Of a stretch of DNA of 64,000 nt, positions 1-19,100 are shown in pieces. Every line of letters begins with the position of its first letter. Positions within the stretch are counted from its first letter, which is position 1. Made by a program: the position numbers and the translations under genes. The stretch lies in the NCBI RefSeq assembly GCF_964340395.1, contig NC_135549.1, positions 1,240,501 to 1,304,500 of the forward strand, read 5' to 3'. This DNA comes from Glandiceps talaboti (taxonomy: Eukaryota > Hemichordata > Enteropneusta > Spengelidae). A model generated the notes under the pieces. It was not told the origin of the DNA. It searched no databases and worked only from the letters and a program-made list of their open reading frames with translations.

Positions 1-1722
1 ACGTATGAAATATGCTGCCCATTTACTCTCAAAAGTTCGACTTGGTTTAGTTGACAAGTACAAGTTAGCCAATTTGATGGAAGCTGCTGATATTCACTCT
101 ATTCCAGAGTGTCGGGATTTGTTTTATAAAGCTATGGTATACCATGCATTACCAGATAGACAGAATGTGCCAAGTGAAATCAACAAACCCAGGGCTTCAT
201 CTATGGTGAGTTCATTTTCAATGTTCTCTTCATGTTTTGGGTTTAAAAAGGCAGAACGGGAATCAATCTACATACGACTTGCATTCAAACTTGAATGTCT
301 ATTTACGAGGTACACTTAATTTGCATATTAGGATCAATGACTAAATTCTCCAAATATGAGAGCCTGTCAATGTGTGATGGGTTACTCTAGAAGTCATGAG
401 ATGCACAAGATGTAATTTAAAATTCATTCACAGCCACCCACACAGTCATTAACATCATGTCTTTGTTAATCAATCACACAATTCTAACCAATAACACAGT
501 CCCTCATAAAGTTAGTGTTTATTGGGCCAGTTATGTAATGTCCAAATATGGTGTACTGGTATTTGTCAGCTCAGGATGCTACTTATACTCTGTTTACGTC
601 ATTAGAGCAGCTGGGGTTCACTGATTGGATGAACAACTTTCTGTGCTGATTGAGGGACTTTGACCAGACTGTGGTTAGAAACCACAGTTGGTATCCAGAC
701 TACCTGTGGCTAGGATTAATATAGGGTAGAAATGATAACTGTATTTAAAAAATGACAGTTAGTTTAGTTTTAACTACATTGTTGTTATTTTCCAGGCTCT
801 ATTATCTCTGAACACTGTTGTTATGCAGTACTTTGACAGAAACAGTATGGCCTGGTCTACATTGCCGAACTTTGTCAACCATTCCACTGGTAGACAGATC
901 ACAGGATACAACGCACCAGCTGTGGCTGCTTGTGGTAATTTCATCTATGTTGCTGGTGGAAATATCCAGGGACCGACAAGTGCACTCAGTCGTTATGACA
1001 TTGGTAGGAATGCATGGGATAATTTATCACCCATGAAGTCTTGCAGGTTTGCATTTAGTCTGTGTATCTTTGATAGTTATATGTATGCAGTGGGAGGATA
1101 CAGTGATTCTGGCTACCTATCTCACAACAATGTGGAGAGGTACAGTTTTACTACAGGACACTGGCAATTCATTGCACCACTCGACCAACCTAGGTTCCAT
1201 GTTGCTGTTGTACCCTACAAGGGCTACTTGTATGCCATTGGTGGACAGAAAGATAAATTCACAGCATTAAGGATCGTCCAACGATTTGACCCAGTCAAGA
1301 ACGAGTGGGAGAAGTTGAACCACAGTATCTATGCACACACTCAGGCCTGTGCTATGGTGGTCAATGATAGATTATACATTTGTGGTGGCAAAACAAATGG
1401 AGAAGAACGTAGCTGTGACCTGATGAACAGTAGATCAGTGGAAATGTATGATGATACATCAGACACTTGGACGGAAATACCGCAAGGTTTAGTACCACCT
1501 GGAAATATTCCAACTGTTGTCATAAACAATGAGGTGTACATTGTACTGAATGGCTTTGCCTACAAGACTGATATTAGAACCACAGATGACCAAGTGTATT
1601 GCATAGATCTGGATGACTGGATGAATATCACTAAGTTTATTCGTGGGTTGTCGGTCGTGTGTGTTTCTATCAACTTAGAAAGACTTGTAGGTTCAAATGA
1701 GAGTAAAAACAGTGAAGTGTAA
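1..1722 (+). CDS. BTB-BACK-Kelch family protein, 3' part (5' end outside window)
   Basis: Kelch-like proteins are usually substrate adaptors of CUL3 ubiquitin ligases: BTB and BACK bind cullin-3 and the Kelch propeller binds the substrate. Two coding exons are visible. The first runs from the window edge to 205 and ends at ATG|GTGAGT; its 67 codons match the C-terminal end of a BACK domain (LLSKVRLGLVD, then ECRDLFYKAMVYH). The second is 796-1722, entered in phase 0 after TTTTCCAG. It encodes Kelch repeats with the glycine-pair and aromatic pattern (IYVAGG, MYAVGG, LYAIGG, LYICGG) and ends in TAA at 1720-1722. The BTB domain must lie upstream of the window. The join from BACK to Kelch looks short, so a small exon inside 206-795 may be missing. 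AATAAA at 1905-1910 is a likely poly(A) signal. I cannot assign the subfamily. Confidence 0.88.
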
Positions 1723-1904
1723 TCTCATCTACTGGAAATCATACCAAAAAAAGTGAAAGTTATCCCACCAACACTGTACCCATCATATCAATAACTTATG
1801 ACCAAGATGTGTGGAAAACAGACAAGTTTGACCTGAGATTTTTTCCTAATGATTTCATCAAAGGTTAAAATCGAAAAGTTTACAAATATTGCATTATTGC
1901 TCTG

Positions 1905-1910
1905 AATAAA
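1905..1910 (+). terminator. Poly(A) signal of the Kelch gene
   Basis: AATAAA lies about 185 bp after the Kelch stop codon. It is the first canonical hexamer downstream and lies just outside the LINE fragment on the other strand. Confidence 0.55.
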
Positions 1911-1916
1911 AGAATG

Positions 1917-2739
1917 TTAAACACCTGACAATTTATGGAAAACCTGGGAGTAAGCTCTCCTGGCTGCATTAAAAGTATTTACAGAGAAAATACTCCACAA
2001 ATAAGAACGATAAGGAATATCACAAAAGACAGAAAATAAGTGACATTTAACAGAGAGGGACGCAAATTTAAAGTCACGAATTAGAGCATTACCTCTGACA
2101 TAAAAAAAATCGAGTCTGAGCCTGGATGTCCTCATTATCCTTGAGGTCACAGGTGATCAAGTGACCAAGGTATTTGTAAACATCGACATAATTCAGCAAT
2201 CTACCATTCAGATAAATTGCAACTGGTCTCAGTCTATGTACATTAGGTTGAATTAGCATACAAACTGTTTTTTTCTCATTAAAAAGTATAGAATTAATTT
2301 CACCATAGTGGCCATAAGTATTAGCAAGCATCTGCTGGCCATAGGCTCCAGTAGATATAATAACTAAATCATCAGCATAAATTAAATGGTTCACTTTATA
2401 GCCACCGAGAAGGCAGCCATAGGGAAGTGTTGAAAGATTCTTACTGAGGTCATCTAAATACACAGTGAAAAAAAGAGGTGAAGTAATTCCACCTTGCTTA
2501 ACTCCATTCTTTGAATTAAAAAATTCAGATAAACACCCATTCCATCTAACCACAAAGTCTTGATACCTGTACATGTATGCTAACATCTTAATTAAATAAG
2601 GTTTGACCCCTTTGTCTAATAATTTATTGAAAAGAATATCATGACGAACATAATCAAACGCTTTAGATGCATCCATGAAAGTGATGAAAACGGGTGCAGT
2701 GCAGTATCCTCTGAAATTTGAATTTATTTTAAAGTACAT
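1917..2739 (-). pseudogene. Truncated LINE (non-LTR retrotransposon) reverse transcriptase
   Basis: Read on the minus strand, 2739-2089 encodes the palm of a LINE reverse transcriptase. It has FMDASKAFD (first catalytic Asp block), NGVKQGGITSPLFF (the QGG block), the catalytic box YADDLV and the downstream YKYLGHLI motif. The endonuclease and the N-terminal part of RT are absent, as expected from 5' truncation. After the QAQTRFF segment the frame breaks at a T run (A run at 2101-2108 on the plus strand). The C-terminal part continues in another frame at 2150-1917 with a CHLF...FRSYLW/NAARRAY-like tail. It is therefore a dead copy, inserted antisense just after the Kelch gene. It is most like the CR1/jockey/Rex-type RTs of marine invertebrates, but I cannot fix the clade. 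Confidence 0.88.
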
Positions 2740-3322
2740 GGTAAAATCTTCATCGCTGTACTATTTGGTGCTAAGATTGTTGTATTTCATAACAATAGCC
2801 ATAGTGTAACTTGCTGATTGTAAGTGTTCTTTCACTGTAACTTCACTACTCCTTTCTTGAATAGCGCCCCCATTGGCACACTTTTTATGAACAAGGGCAA
2901 CCAAACCCAGAAATCCAAGATCTATTCACTCAGCTGGTAAGCCGAGTACTGTATGCTTCCATGATTAGGTAATTGTTTTTAATCACACTTCTCAATTTGT
3001 GTGCAAGTGAGGGCCTTCTTTGTACATGTTTTAGAAAAGAGAGGAATCTTCTCGACATGTAATTAGTAGAGAATGTAGACTACATTTATTATAGCGAGAT
3101 AGATTGCAAAAATATGTAGTTAGCAATCTGTTCAGTTGTGTCGCTGGCAACTAATGAATCAACCAGTAGTTTCTGGTGACCTTTCATGGGTCTTAAACTT
3201 CAGAGAATGAGTGAGTGAGTGAAAAGTTAACCTGTATTTAATTCATGGAAGCTTTAAACTGAATAAAGTAACTTACCTTCTAACATTACTGACAAAGGGT
3301 TGTGTATTCTTTCACTTCAAGG

Positions 3323-3326
<4 letters not shown>

Positions 3327-3355
<29 letters not shown>

Positions 3356-3489
3356 TGTATGTATGTATGTATGTATGTATGTATGTATGTATGTATGTAT
3401 GTATGTATGTGTGTGTTTATGTATGTACGTGCGTACGTATATGCGTATGTATGTATGTGTGTGTATGTATGTATGTATGTATGTATGTA

Positions 3490-3539
<50 letters not shown>

Positions 3540-3560
3540 CATGCATGTATGTATGTATGA
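3327..3560. repeat. (TATG)n / (TG)n microsatellite
   Basis: About 230 bp of TATG units with a terminal TG run. Open frames run through it on both strands only because four- and two-base units lack stops in several frames; they are not genes. Confidence 0.95.
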
Positions 3561-3703
3561 ATGTAAAAGTGAATGAATGATTGAAAGTCAAAATTTCCAA
3601 CGAGATTCAAACCCTGTACTAGATGATGACTATGGCATCCAGAGTATACTACGGTCAATTCAAATACATATACTAATTTAGAAACAAACATGTTTTCCTT
3701 TTC

Positions 3704-3893
3704 ATGTATGTATTTATGTATGTATGTATTTATGTGTGTATGTATGTATGTGTATGTATGTATGTATGTATGTATGTATGTATGTGTGTGTGTATGTATG
3801 TATGTATGTATTTATGTATGTATGTATGTATTTATGTATGTGTATGTATGTATGCATGCAAATGTGTGTGTGTGTGTATGTATGTATGTATAC
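3704..3893. repeat. Second (TATG)n microsatellite
   Basis: TATG units with scattered TTTATG and TG interruptions, 140 bp after the first array and of the same motif and orientation. The two arrays flank a short unique segment. Confidence 0.95.
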
Positions 3894-4143
3894 AACCATC
3901 AAAGAAATATAAAATATTGATTGATAGAAACTGGAGTAGGTTTGTCAGTAATATCCTACACAAGTCAAATTTACAGCATAGAGTTAAAAAGAAATTGCTG
4001 TGTAGTTGCTCTTGAAATTTTTTGGCTATCGTGGTGGTTGAAAAGAAATTTGTTGTTGGGTCCAAATCCTCCTACCCCCCTTGAAATCAAATGGTTTACC
4101 CCTTACCATTACAAGGACAAGGTGGTGGATTTCATTTTGTCAG

Positions 4144-4322
4144 TTAACTGATACTTATAGTACATGTCAGAGGACATTTATCATTTTTATTAGGACAGTT
4201 TTGGTTAACTAGTCCGTTATTTTGTCCAATGCGCAGGCGAGGACAAAATAACTGATGGGTTAACCAAAACTGTCCTAATAAAAACTGAAAATGTCCGAGG
4301 ATGTGTACTATAATGAAGTTAT
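4144..4322. mobile_element. Foldback / MITE-like element 1
   Basis: A long inverted repeat of about 80 bp per arm around a short GC-rich loop (aatgcgcaggcga). The left arm contains ttattaggacagttttggtt followed by a ttattttgtcc stretch; the right arm carries the reverse complements (ggacaaaataac, then aaccaaaactgtcctaataa). The arms match over nearly their whole length with scattered mismatches. No coding capacity. The shape is that of a non-autonomous foldback element or MITE. Confidence 0.8.
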
Positions 4323-4671
4323 ATGTCGAATTTGATGAGTTTTTAGGGTTTTTTTCACCAGAAAGTAAACCTTGTTATCTACAACCTCTTACCCATTATT
4401 ATGTTAATTACAAAATTCACAACAGAAATCACATCCCGCACATCTCAGCCAAATAATCTGATGTTTTCCCTAAAGGTTCAGTGTGAAATCCATTAACCTG
4501 GCAAGGACTCATTCTATAACAAAATGACAGTCCCAAGTCGAGCATTATTTCCATTTTACCCATCCGTAGTTGTTAACCCCTGTGCACATCAAGTCAATCA
4601 CAGCAAGTAAGAAATTCTTGTCTGTGAGTCAATGCACAAATTCTAGTATGGAGACCTGCTTTCTGCACAAG

Positions 4672-4765
4672 TCACTTTGTAGTGAAGTGGTTATAATAGA
4701 GCATGTCTTTGGATAGACAGGTACAGAACTAGAGGTACTCCGTTCGAGACCCACCAAGGTAAGAA
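4672..4765 (+). mobile_element. tRNA-like SINE head or decayed tRNA
   Basis: The segment has an A-box-like tagtgaagtgg followed about 50 bp later by a B-box-like gttcgagaccc. These are the two internal RNA polymerase III promoter elements of tRNAs and tRNA-derived SINEs. The stems do not pair well enough for me to call a functional tRNA, so a SINE head or pseudo-tRNA is more likely. Confidence 0.45.
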
Positions 4766-5802
4766 CGATTTTACTTCAATTCTTGATTTATATGAACCTC
4801 AGTTCAGTTGTGCTAAAACATTCCAATTACAGAAATGTATAAATCAAAATCATGCCTTTGCCAGTCAACTATGTCTGACAAGATCATTGATAAATATACA
4901 GTGCAAACAGTCAGGATTTTATAATATCTTTAATTTCTTTTAGAAACCATTAACATGCACAACAGCAGTGTTTGACATGACATAAATTATTTCAAAGTGA
5001 TTGAAGTTAGTCCACTGTTTCAATTTATTGTCACAAAACTTGTTGTGACATAGAAAAATAAAGACTTCTCAGAGTGTAAATGTTTGTTGATCATTTCTCA
5101 CCTCTAGAAATGGAAGAGAATGACCAGATATCACTGTGAAACATAAGCTAGGGGGTCACATACTTTGATATACTACCTAAGGAGTCAGACTACCATTTTC
5201 ACATGAAAACACTACTAAGTATATCATTTTCTACACTACTATGAACTTATGTATTTTGGCACATAACAGTTTGACAAAAATATTGACACAAGTGGCAAGT
5301 TGTGAGCAGCCAATGATCTACCAATCACTGGGTTAAAACTTACACCTGGCACAGATGGCTAGTTGTGCGCAGTCAATGTGATATTTCTGGCTCAGAAAGT
5401 TATGTACTGTCATATCGGTACTGGTAATCAAAGGCCATAGACCCTCCATCCAGGTCTATGCAAAGGCTCACCAACAAAATAGCTTTGGTCACAAACATGT
5501 GGATTCAACTGATATGTGTTCAGTAACTTTTGTACTTGGTATTATAACTGAATAATTTCTGTAAAGTAACATGTTGATTTCACACCTGAATAGTCTCATT
5601 TTTGTGCCATGATTGTTCTTTTAGTCTCTCTAGACGATTTATAAGGGAAAGTCATTCCACTTTGACACCAACAGATTCAGGGGAAATTTTCTTATCAGCA
5701 GTTTGAGCAAAACTTGGATTAGTGCCAAAATACATAATTCACATTATCTAGGGAGTCACCTTATCACATGACAACATTCAAATCAACAGAATGTTGTATA
5801 TA
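4766..5802. other. Non-coding spacer
   Basis: AT-rich DNA downstream of BORCS6 (minus strand) and of the Kelch gene. The only recognisable piece is a short ttcagttgtgctaaaa word near 4803-4818, which matches the end of the TIR family described at 18649-19761. No exon or RNA gene seen. Confidence 0.6.
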
Positions 5803-6126
5803 TGGGGATATGGTCTGCAACTTGGAAGTATTTTACATAATTTTTGTTTCGAAATAAAAGGTTACGTAGCCACTGACAAAACTCCCAAAGTATTAACTGC
5901 TGTGAATGTGGGATACTGTATTCTCATACTATATAAATAAAATGATGTCATTTATACTTATACATATTAGACTACAGTATAATCACAGCAGTTTATACGG
6001 TACTGAGGAGTTTTACCAGTGGCTGCTGGATTTTAGACAAGTGACAGTGAATGGTAAAATATAAGTAACCTTTTAGTTGGAAACACAAATGATGAAAAAT
6101 ACAAGTTGCAGACCATTTCCCTTTAA
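5803..6126. mobile_element. Foldback / MITE-like element 2
   Basis: An approximately 325-bp imperfect palindrome. The left end reads atggtctgcaacttg and the right end caagttgcagaccat. Inner matching blocks are aaaaggttac / gtaacctttt, gccactg / cagtggc and aactgctgtga / tcacagcagtt. The centre is near aatgatgtcatt. It is unrelated in sequence to element 1, so two different foldback families sit within 2 kb. Confidence 0.82.
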
Positions 6127-6815
6127 CTAGGAAGTCAGGTAGAGTTGTGGGTCACTTTGATACACTGTAATATCTAAATACTGCACAACATTTCTAAGTC
6201 ATTAGAAAATACTTTGACACTTCTTTGAATACATCAGATCATTAATAAATCTCACCACAAAAGTCTACTACCATTTGGTTTGAGTGAACACTATACATCA
6301 AAGTTGTAACAAAGTTGTGAATCTTTAACTTTTAACTCTTCAGTTTAAAGCTTTTCTTCATCGTGCATTTCAAAATGTGGAACTAGAGTCTATGTACATA
6401 TCACAACTTCATACTGAGTTTAATTCTAAAATCTGAAATCTGGTGGATAGGGTAAATAAGTCAATGACTTAATCTACTATCTCTAATAACATTCCTAAGG
6501 CAATGATTAATTAATCTGATAATAAATTAAAACAACTATTTCAAAGTAAAAATTTACATTCAATGCTGGCTTGGCTGCATAATAAGTGCATTTAACTTTA
6601 AGTGTGAAATGTCAACCTCTTGCATGCACAGTTTAAATTGAAGGTCAATACCGGTAGGAATTGTCAAAGCTGCTATAAATTGTGAAACTGCATGCTATGG
6701 AAGTCACAAAACATGTATCTGCACCAATTCATCATGAGGAAACAACACAGAGAGATACTGACTGTGTCATTGGCACCAAAGTTCAAAAAAGGTCATAGTG
6801 GAGAAAGAAAAAATC

Positions 6816-14193
<7,378 letters not shown>

Positions 14194-14704
14194 TCGGCAC
14201 CAGTGCCCTAATTATAATCTAAACCACGTCCTCTATTTTCTGTGCGAAAATGTTGCCTAGAGAAGAGAAACTTCTGCCTTAAAATGATAGAAAACAAGAT
14301 AGATGTTATTTCCATTACTTCTCCGACGCCATCTTGCTATTTCCAGGCCTGCGCAGTGTCTGCCACTTCACTGCGTAGGAAACTACTTACAAAATTCAGG
14401 AAAAGTTAAATATTCCATCATTATTTATCAAAGAAAACTTTGCATTGAGGTGTACTACTATATTTATACAAAAGGGACGTGTACGAATAAAGAATAACGC
14501 TTCCAAGCGTATATCACCGTTCAACCAGGAACTATATCTTGGCACCTGTATACCTTGATCAGGTGTTGCAAGGCACTCAGCTGTGAAGTGAGACATCGCA
14601 AAACGTGGTTCCCGATTGTGTACTGGCTCGACTACCATCTATAAGTTGTCGAAGTAGGGAGAGACCTTGTAAACTGTTAGATTCTTGGTCCCAATGAATA
14701 GATA
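14194..14704. promoter_or_regulatory. Head-to-head promoter region of BORCS6 and NOL9
   Basis: Only 511 bp separate the two start codons, which point away from each other. The stretch is richer in CG dinucleotides than its surroundings. Both genes are housekeeping, as is typical of CpG-type bidirectional promoters. I see no clear TATA box serving either gene. The two 5' UTRs must lie inside this stretch. Confidence 0.6.
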
Positions 14705-15520
14705 ATGGGGAGAACACAGAAAGGGAAACGTAAGAAGTCAAGTCAACACTTCAAGAAAACTAAAAATGGCACAGATGGTTCAGCAACAGGACAAATATCA
14801 AAGTAAGTATTAAATTTTGAACAGTGGGATCCCTGTCGACTAACTCAACCACTCATTTACTCAGTCTCTCGTTTGATTGCTGACTGACTGACTGACTGAC
14901 TGACTGACTGACTGACTGACTGACTGACTGACTGACTGACTGACTGACTGGTCGACTCTCCCTTCTATCTGCTCCCCAGTCAGTGTCTTTCACTGACTGA
15001 TATTATAATAATGTTATAACTTATATACTATCAGTGCTTGTCGCTAATCATTCATTCATTCATTCATTCATTCATTCATTCATTCATTCATTCATTCATT
15101 CATTCATTCATTCATTCATTCATTCATTCATTCATTCATTCATTCATTCATTCATTCATCCATTTATTTATTTATTTATTTGTTCATTCATTCATTCATT
15201 CATTCATCCATCCATCCATCCATCCATCCATCCATCCATCCATTCATTCATTCATTCATTCATTCATTCATTCATTCATACACATACATGTTGTATCCAT
15301 TCGTTCATTTATCCATTCTTTCATTCCACCAAGAATTTATTTATAGCTCAACTGTGGAAACATGACTTTCGAAAGATCATCTTTATTACAATGTTTAAGT
15401 CTCACAACACCAAGGTGTACAACTGTTTAAAAAGAAGTGTTGTAGAAAGGAAAGTCTGATGCCTGCATGTTTTATTGTACAAGTTTTGCCACCACCACCA
15501 TCACTACCACCACTACTGTT

Positions 15521-15612
<92 letters not shown>

Positions 15613-16111
15613 GTCTTACTTCCATCTCATATTGTCAGTGGATTTGATGTAGTTTAAGATGCATTAAAAATCATTGTATATTGATATTATATATGCATGA
15701 CCCCACAGTCTCCTTGTGTCAGGTGCAGACAGTAGTGCATACATATTTGTTATTTTAGTCTTAACCTGGCAAACATGTTTATAGACAATCCTGAAGCTCT
15801 GTTCAATAAAGCTTGGAGAGACCATACCATTGATTTACTACATGCACTAGTTGACAGGTCTTGTAGTCTGTGTAACTCCAGTATTTGGTAATTTTGAGAT
15901 CTGCAAAACAAATACAGGTGATCAGTAGCCAAGAGTGACAACATGCATTATTCCCTTGTTGTATTACAGTGGAAGTGATGATGACACAAGTACTATCTCA
16001 AAGACAACCAAACCAGGTAGTGATGTCAGTTGTCCAAATGTTGAAGTTGTCACAGTTGAAATGTTCCCGAGAGGGAAGGACACCGGGGAACCCAAGGATG
16101 ATACAGCACAC

Positions 16112-16164
<53 letters not shown>

Positions 16165-19100
16165 CAAAGGTGAAAGGTCAGATAGTAGACACAAAGGAGA
16201 GAGTGTTCCATCATCACCTGACCAGAAATTAAAAAGAACTCAAACAGTAGATGATAATGAAGAAATCATTCATAAAAGGAAAAAAAGTCGCTGGGACCAA
16301 ACTGAGAGAGACAGTACTGAACATAAGAAATTTTACCCCTCAGAAGAAGTTGATTCATTTAATGAAAGATGGAGACATGAGGACAGGAGTCCAATGCAGA
16401 GGTCAAGGTCTTCTGGTCACACAACTCGGTATCCATCAGAAAAAACAGAGACTGGTTTGGAAGATCTTAGGTATGGATGTTTGGATAAAAGATTATTAGT
16501 ATAACCTCAGACCATCAAACTGAGAGGGGATCAAAGATGAGGCTGATTTTATCTACTTTCTTTATGTTTATTGGACTCAACAGTCCTGCATCATGCAACC
16601 TCCAAAATAGTCAAAGATTGGTAAATCTGGCTTAGAAGAGGTCTGGTGTACACTGTACTGAGGCATTATGGGAAATAACCAATGTTGGGAATGATTTTGT
16701 GTTCTCACAGCTGGCTACAGTGTTGTGTGGCCATAGTTTCAAGAGGTGTTTATTTCCCAAAACAGAAACACAGCTACTATGAAATAATCCTTGCCATTCT
16801 TCCCCTTTAAAACAACAAGGATGTGAAATCTTTGATATGTGTGATTGGCAACATTTCATCAAACTTTTTCTCAATTGAGGTTTAAAGGTATCCATTGGTT
16901 TGTCATAAGTATGTGATAATGTGTAGAAGACTTGTCAAATAGTTGATGACAAAATAAGAGCAAGGATATAAATTGAATAGCCATGGATAAAAACTCATTC
17001 AGTATCTGTAACTGAAACTGCTGACAAAAAAATATTTATAAAAATCTGAAACTACTAGTATTTGCCAAGAGATGTGACATTTATGATTATGAAAGATTAT
17101 TGATCAAATCTTGAAATGAACTAACAAATTTATGCAAGGATTTGAAATTATAGATAAGTATCGATCAGAAAAAGTTTGACTGTAACAACACTTCAACATT
17201 GTTACCTATCCCACAGGTTACTTGATACCAGAAATCCAGACCAGTGCCTTGCAGTGCTACGTTGTCCCACAGAATTTCACTTCTATGGCAAAGTGTTAGT
17301 TCAAGTTATCCATGGCTATGTCAATGTCATGGGTCACAGACTCCGTACTGGTAGAGAGTACCCTGTATATTCGCCAAGTAGTTCTTCAGCACTTTCTATA
17401 AAGGCAAGGAAGATGCACAGGAGAGCTGACACATTGGATGAAGATGCAATCAAGTTGTTGCGATCACTCTGTAAAGACAGAAGGGCTTGTGATGAAGTCA
17501 TGGATATTGTCAAGAATCAGTCATGCCGATATACTGTCATTTTACTGTTCAAGAAACTAGAATGTCAAGCTGTGGACTATGTGACAAGTTTTTACTTCTA
17601 TCAAGGTTTATTTGATAGGAGATATACCCCATATATGGTAAGATGTAGTCCATATATGGTCAGATGTACCCATATATGGTAAGACATTAAAGATGTGACA
17701 CCTAGGGAAGTATGCCTTCACCACATCTGGTGAAACATGGTTTGGGTATAGCCACACTGGGTGAAACACTAGATAGGGGTTGAGGTGGGGGTTACATATC
17801 ACATCTAATGAAGCATGTTTTGGGTAAAGCTCACGCTGGGTAAAACTCTGGATGGGGTGGGGGTGGGGTTACATATCACATCCAATGACAAATGGTTTGG
17901 GTATAGCTCACACTTGGTGAAACACTAGATAGGGGTTGAGGTGGGGGTTACATATCACATCTAATGAAACATGTTTTGGGTAAAGCTCACACTGGGTGAA
18001 ACACTAGATAGGGGTTAGGGGTTGGTTCACACATGTCACACCTGATGAAACGTGCTTTGGTACAGTTTACACTTACATCAAATAAATGCATACATTACAT
18101 CTTCTATGTTGTAGGATGACATAAACCCTGGTTTGCAGTTAGCATCATCTATTGATTTACATTTTGTAATGGATCAAGGAGATAGAAATATACACTTCTC
18201 ATCAGATCTTCTTGAAATGACAGAAAGTATTATAGACTCCAAGACTAAGTCACCTGTCATACTGGTGTGTGGAGGCAAGAATGTTGGCAAGTCAACTTAT
18301 TGTAGATGTCTTATTAATTCATTCCTCAACAAGTAAGTACATGTATATGTTGAACTTATCTGTCTGTTATTTGAAAGTGGCACACGCTGAGTTTATAAGC
18401 TGTTTTACTCAGATCAGGAGACAATCAAATGAAACTGTTGCTATTAATATCTTGTCTTGTCTTGTCTTGTCTTGTTAATATATGAAATGCCACAGATGGC
18501 TATACATGTACAGTCCATGCATCACCCATGTCTTGTCTGGTTACTGTACAGAATGATGTCAATGCATGCCTTCAATGGTATCAAGAATCATCTTTTGATG
18601 ATGTTAGCATACAAAATGTAGTTTAATGATGGCATAATAAGGTTTTAATAGCACAACTGAACTGATGAGGTTCAGTAGTGCTATTGGCATCGAGCAGTGT
18701 CTGTCTGTCTGTGTCACTGTGTGTGTATGGATGACTTAAACTCAAAAACTGCCAGACTGATTGCCTTTGTATTTGATGTTGACGTTACTTTTGATGTATA
18801 GTTGGGAAAGTGTGCAAAGCAAAATGATCGCATCTCAGATTTTGGTAAAAAAATGTCATATTTGGTAAAAAGATTTAAACTAAAAAAATACTGGTCAGAT
18901 TGGTCAGAAAGTTGGAGGGAACATTCAAAGGGGTATGTAGATTAAGATTTGTTGATGACATGATGATTCCATCAATAACATGCAAATTAGCGCTAAAAAT
19001 GTGTCTTTTTGGTCAACAATCTTTAATTCCAAAACTACTGAGCAGATTGGGCTGAAATTTAATGGTGATGCATTTGGGGTGTATAGATGAAGAAATATTA

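Noticed and set aside
3300-3920. Open frames through TATG/TG arrays
   Set aside because: Microsatellite artefacts present on both strands and in several frames.
15395-15657. Poly-Asp, polyserine and polyhistidine frames
   Set aside because: Artefacts of the ATC microsatellite inside NOL9 intron 1.
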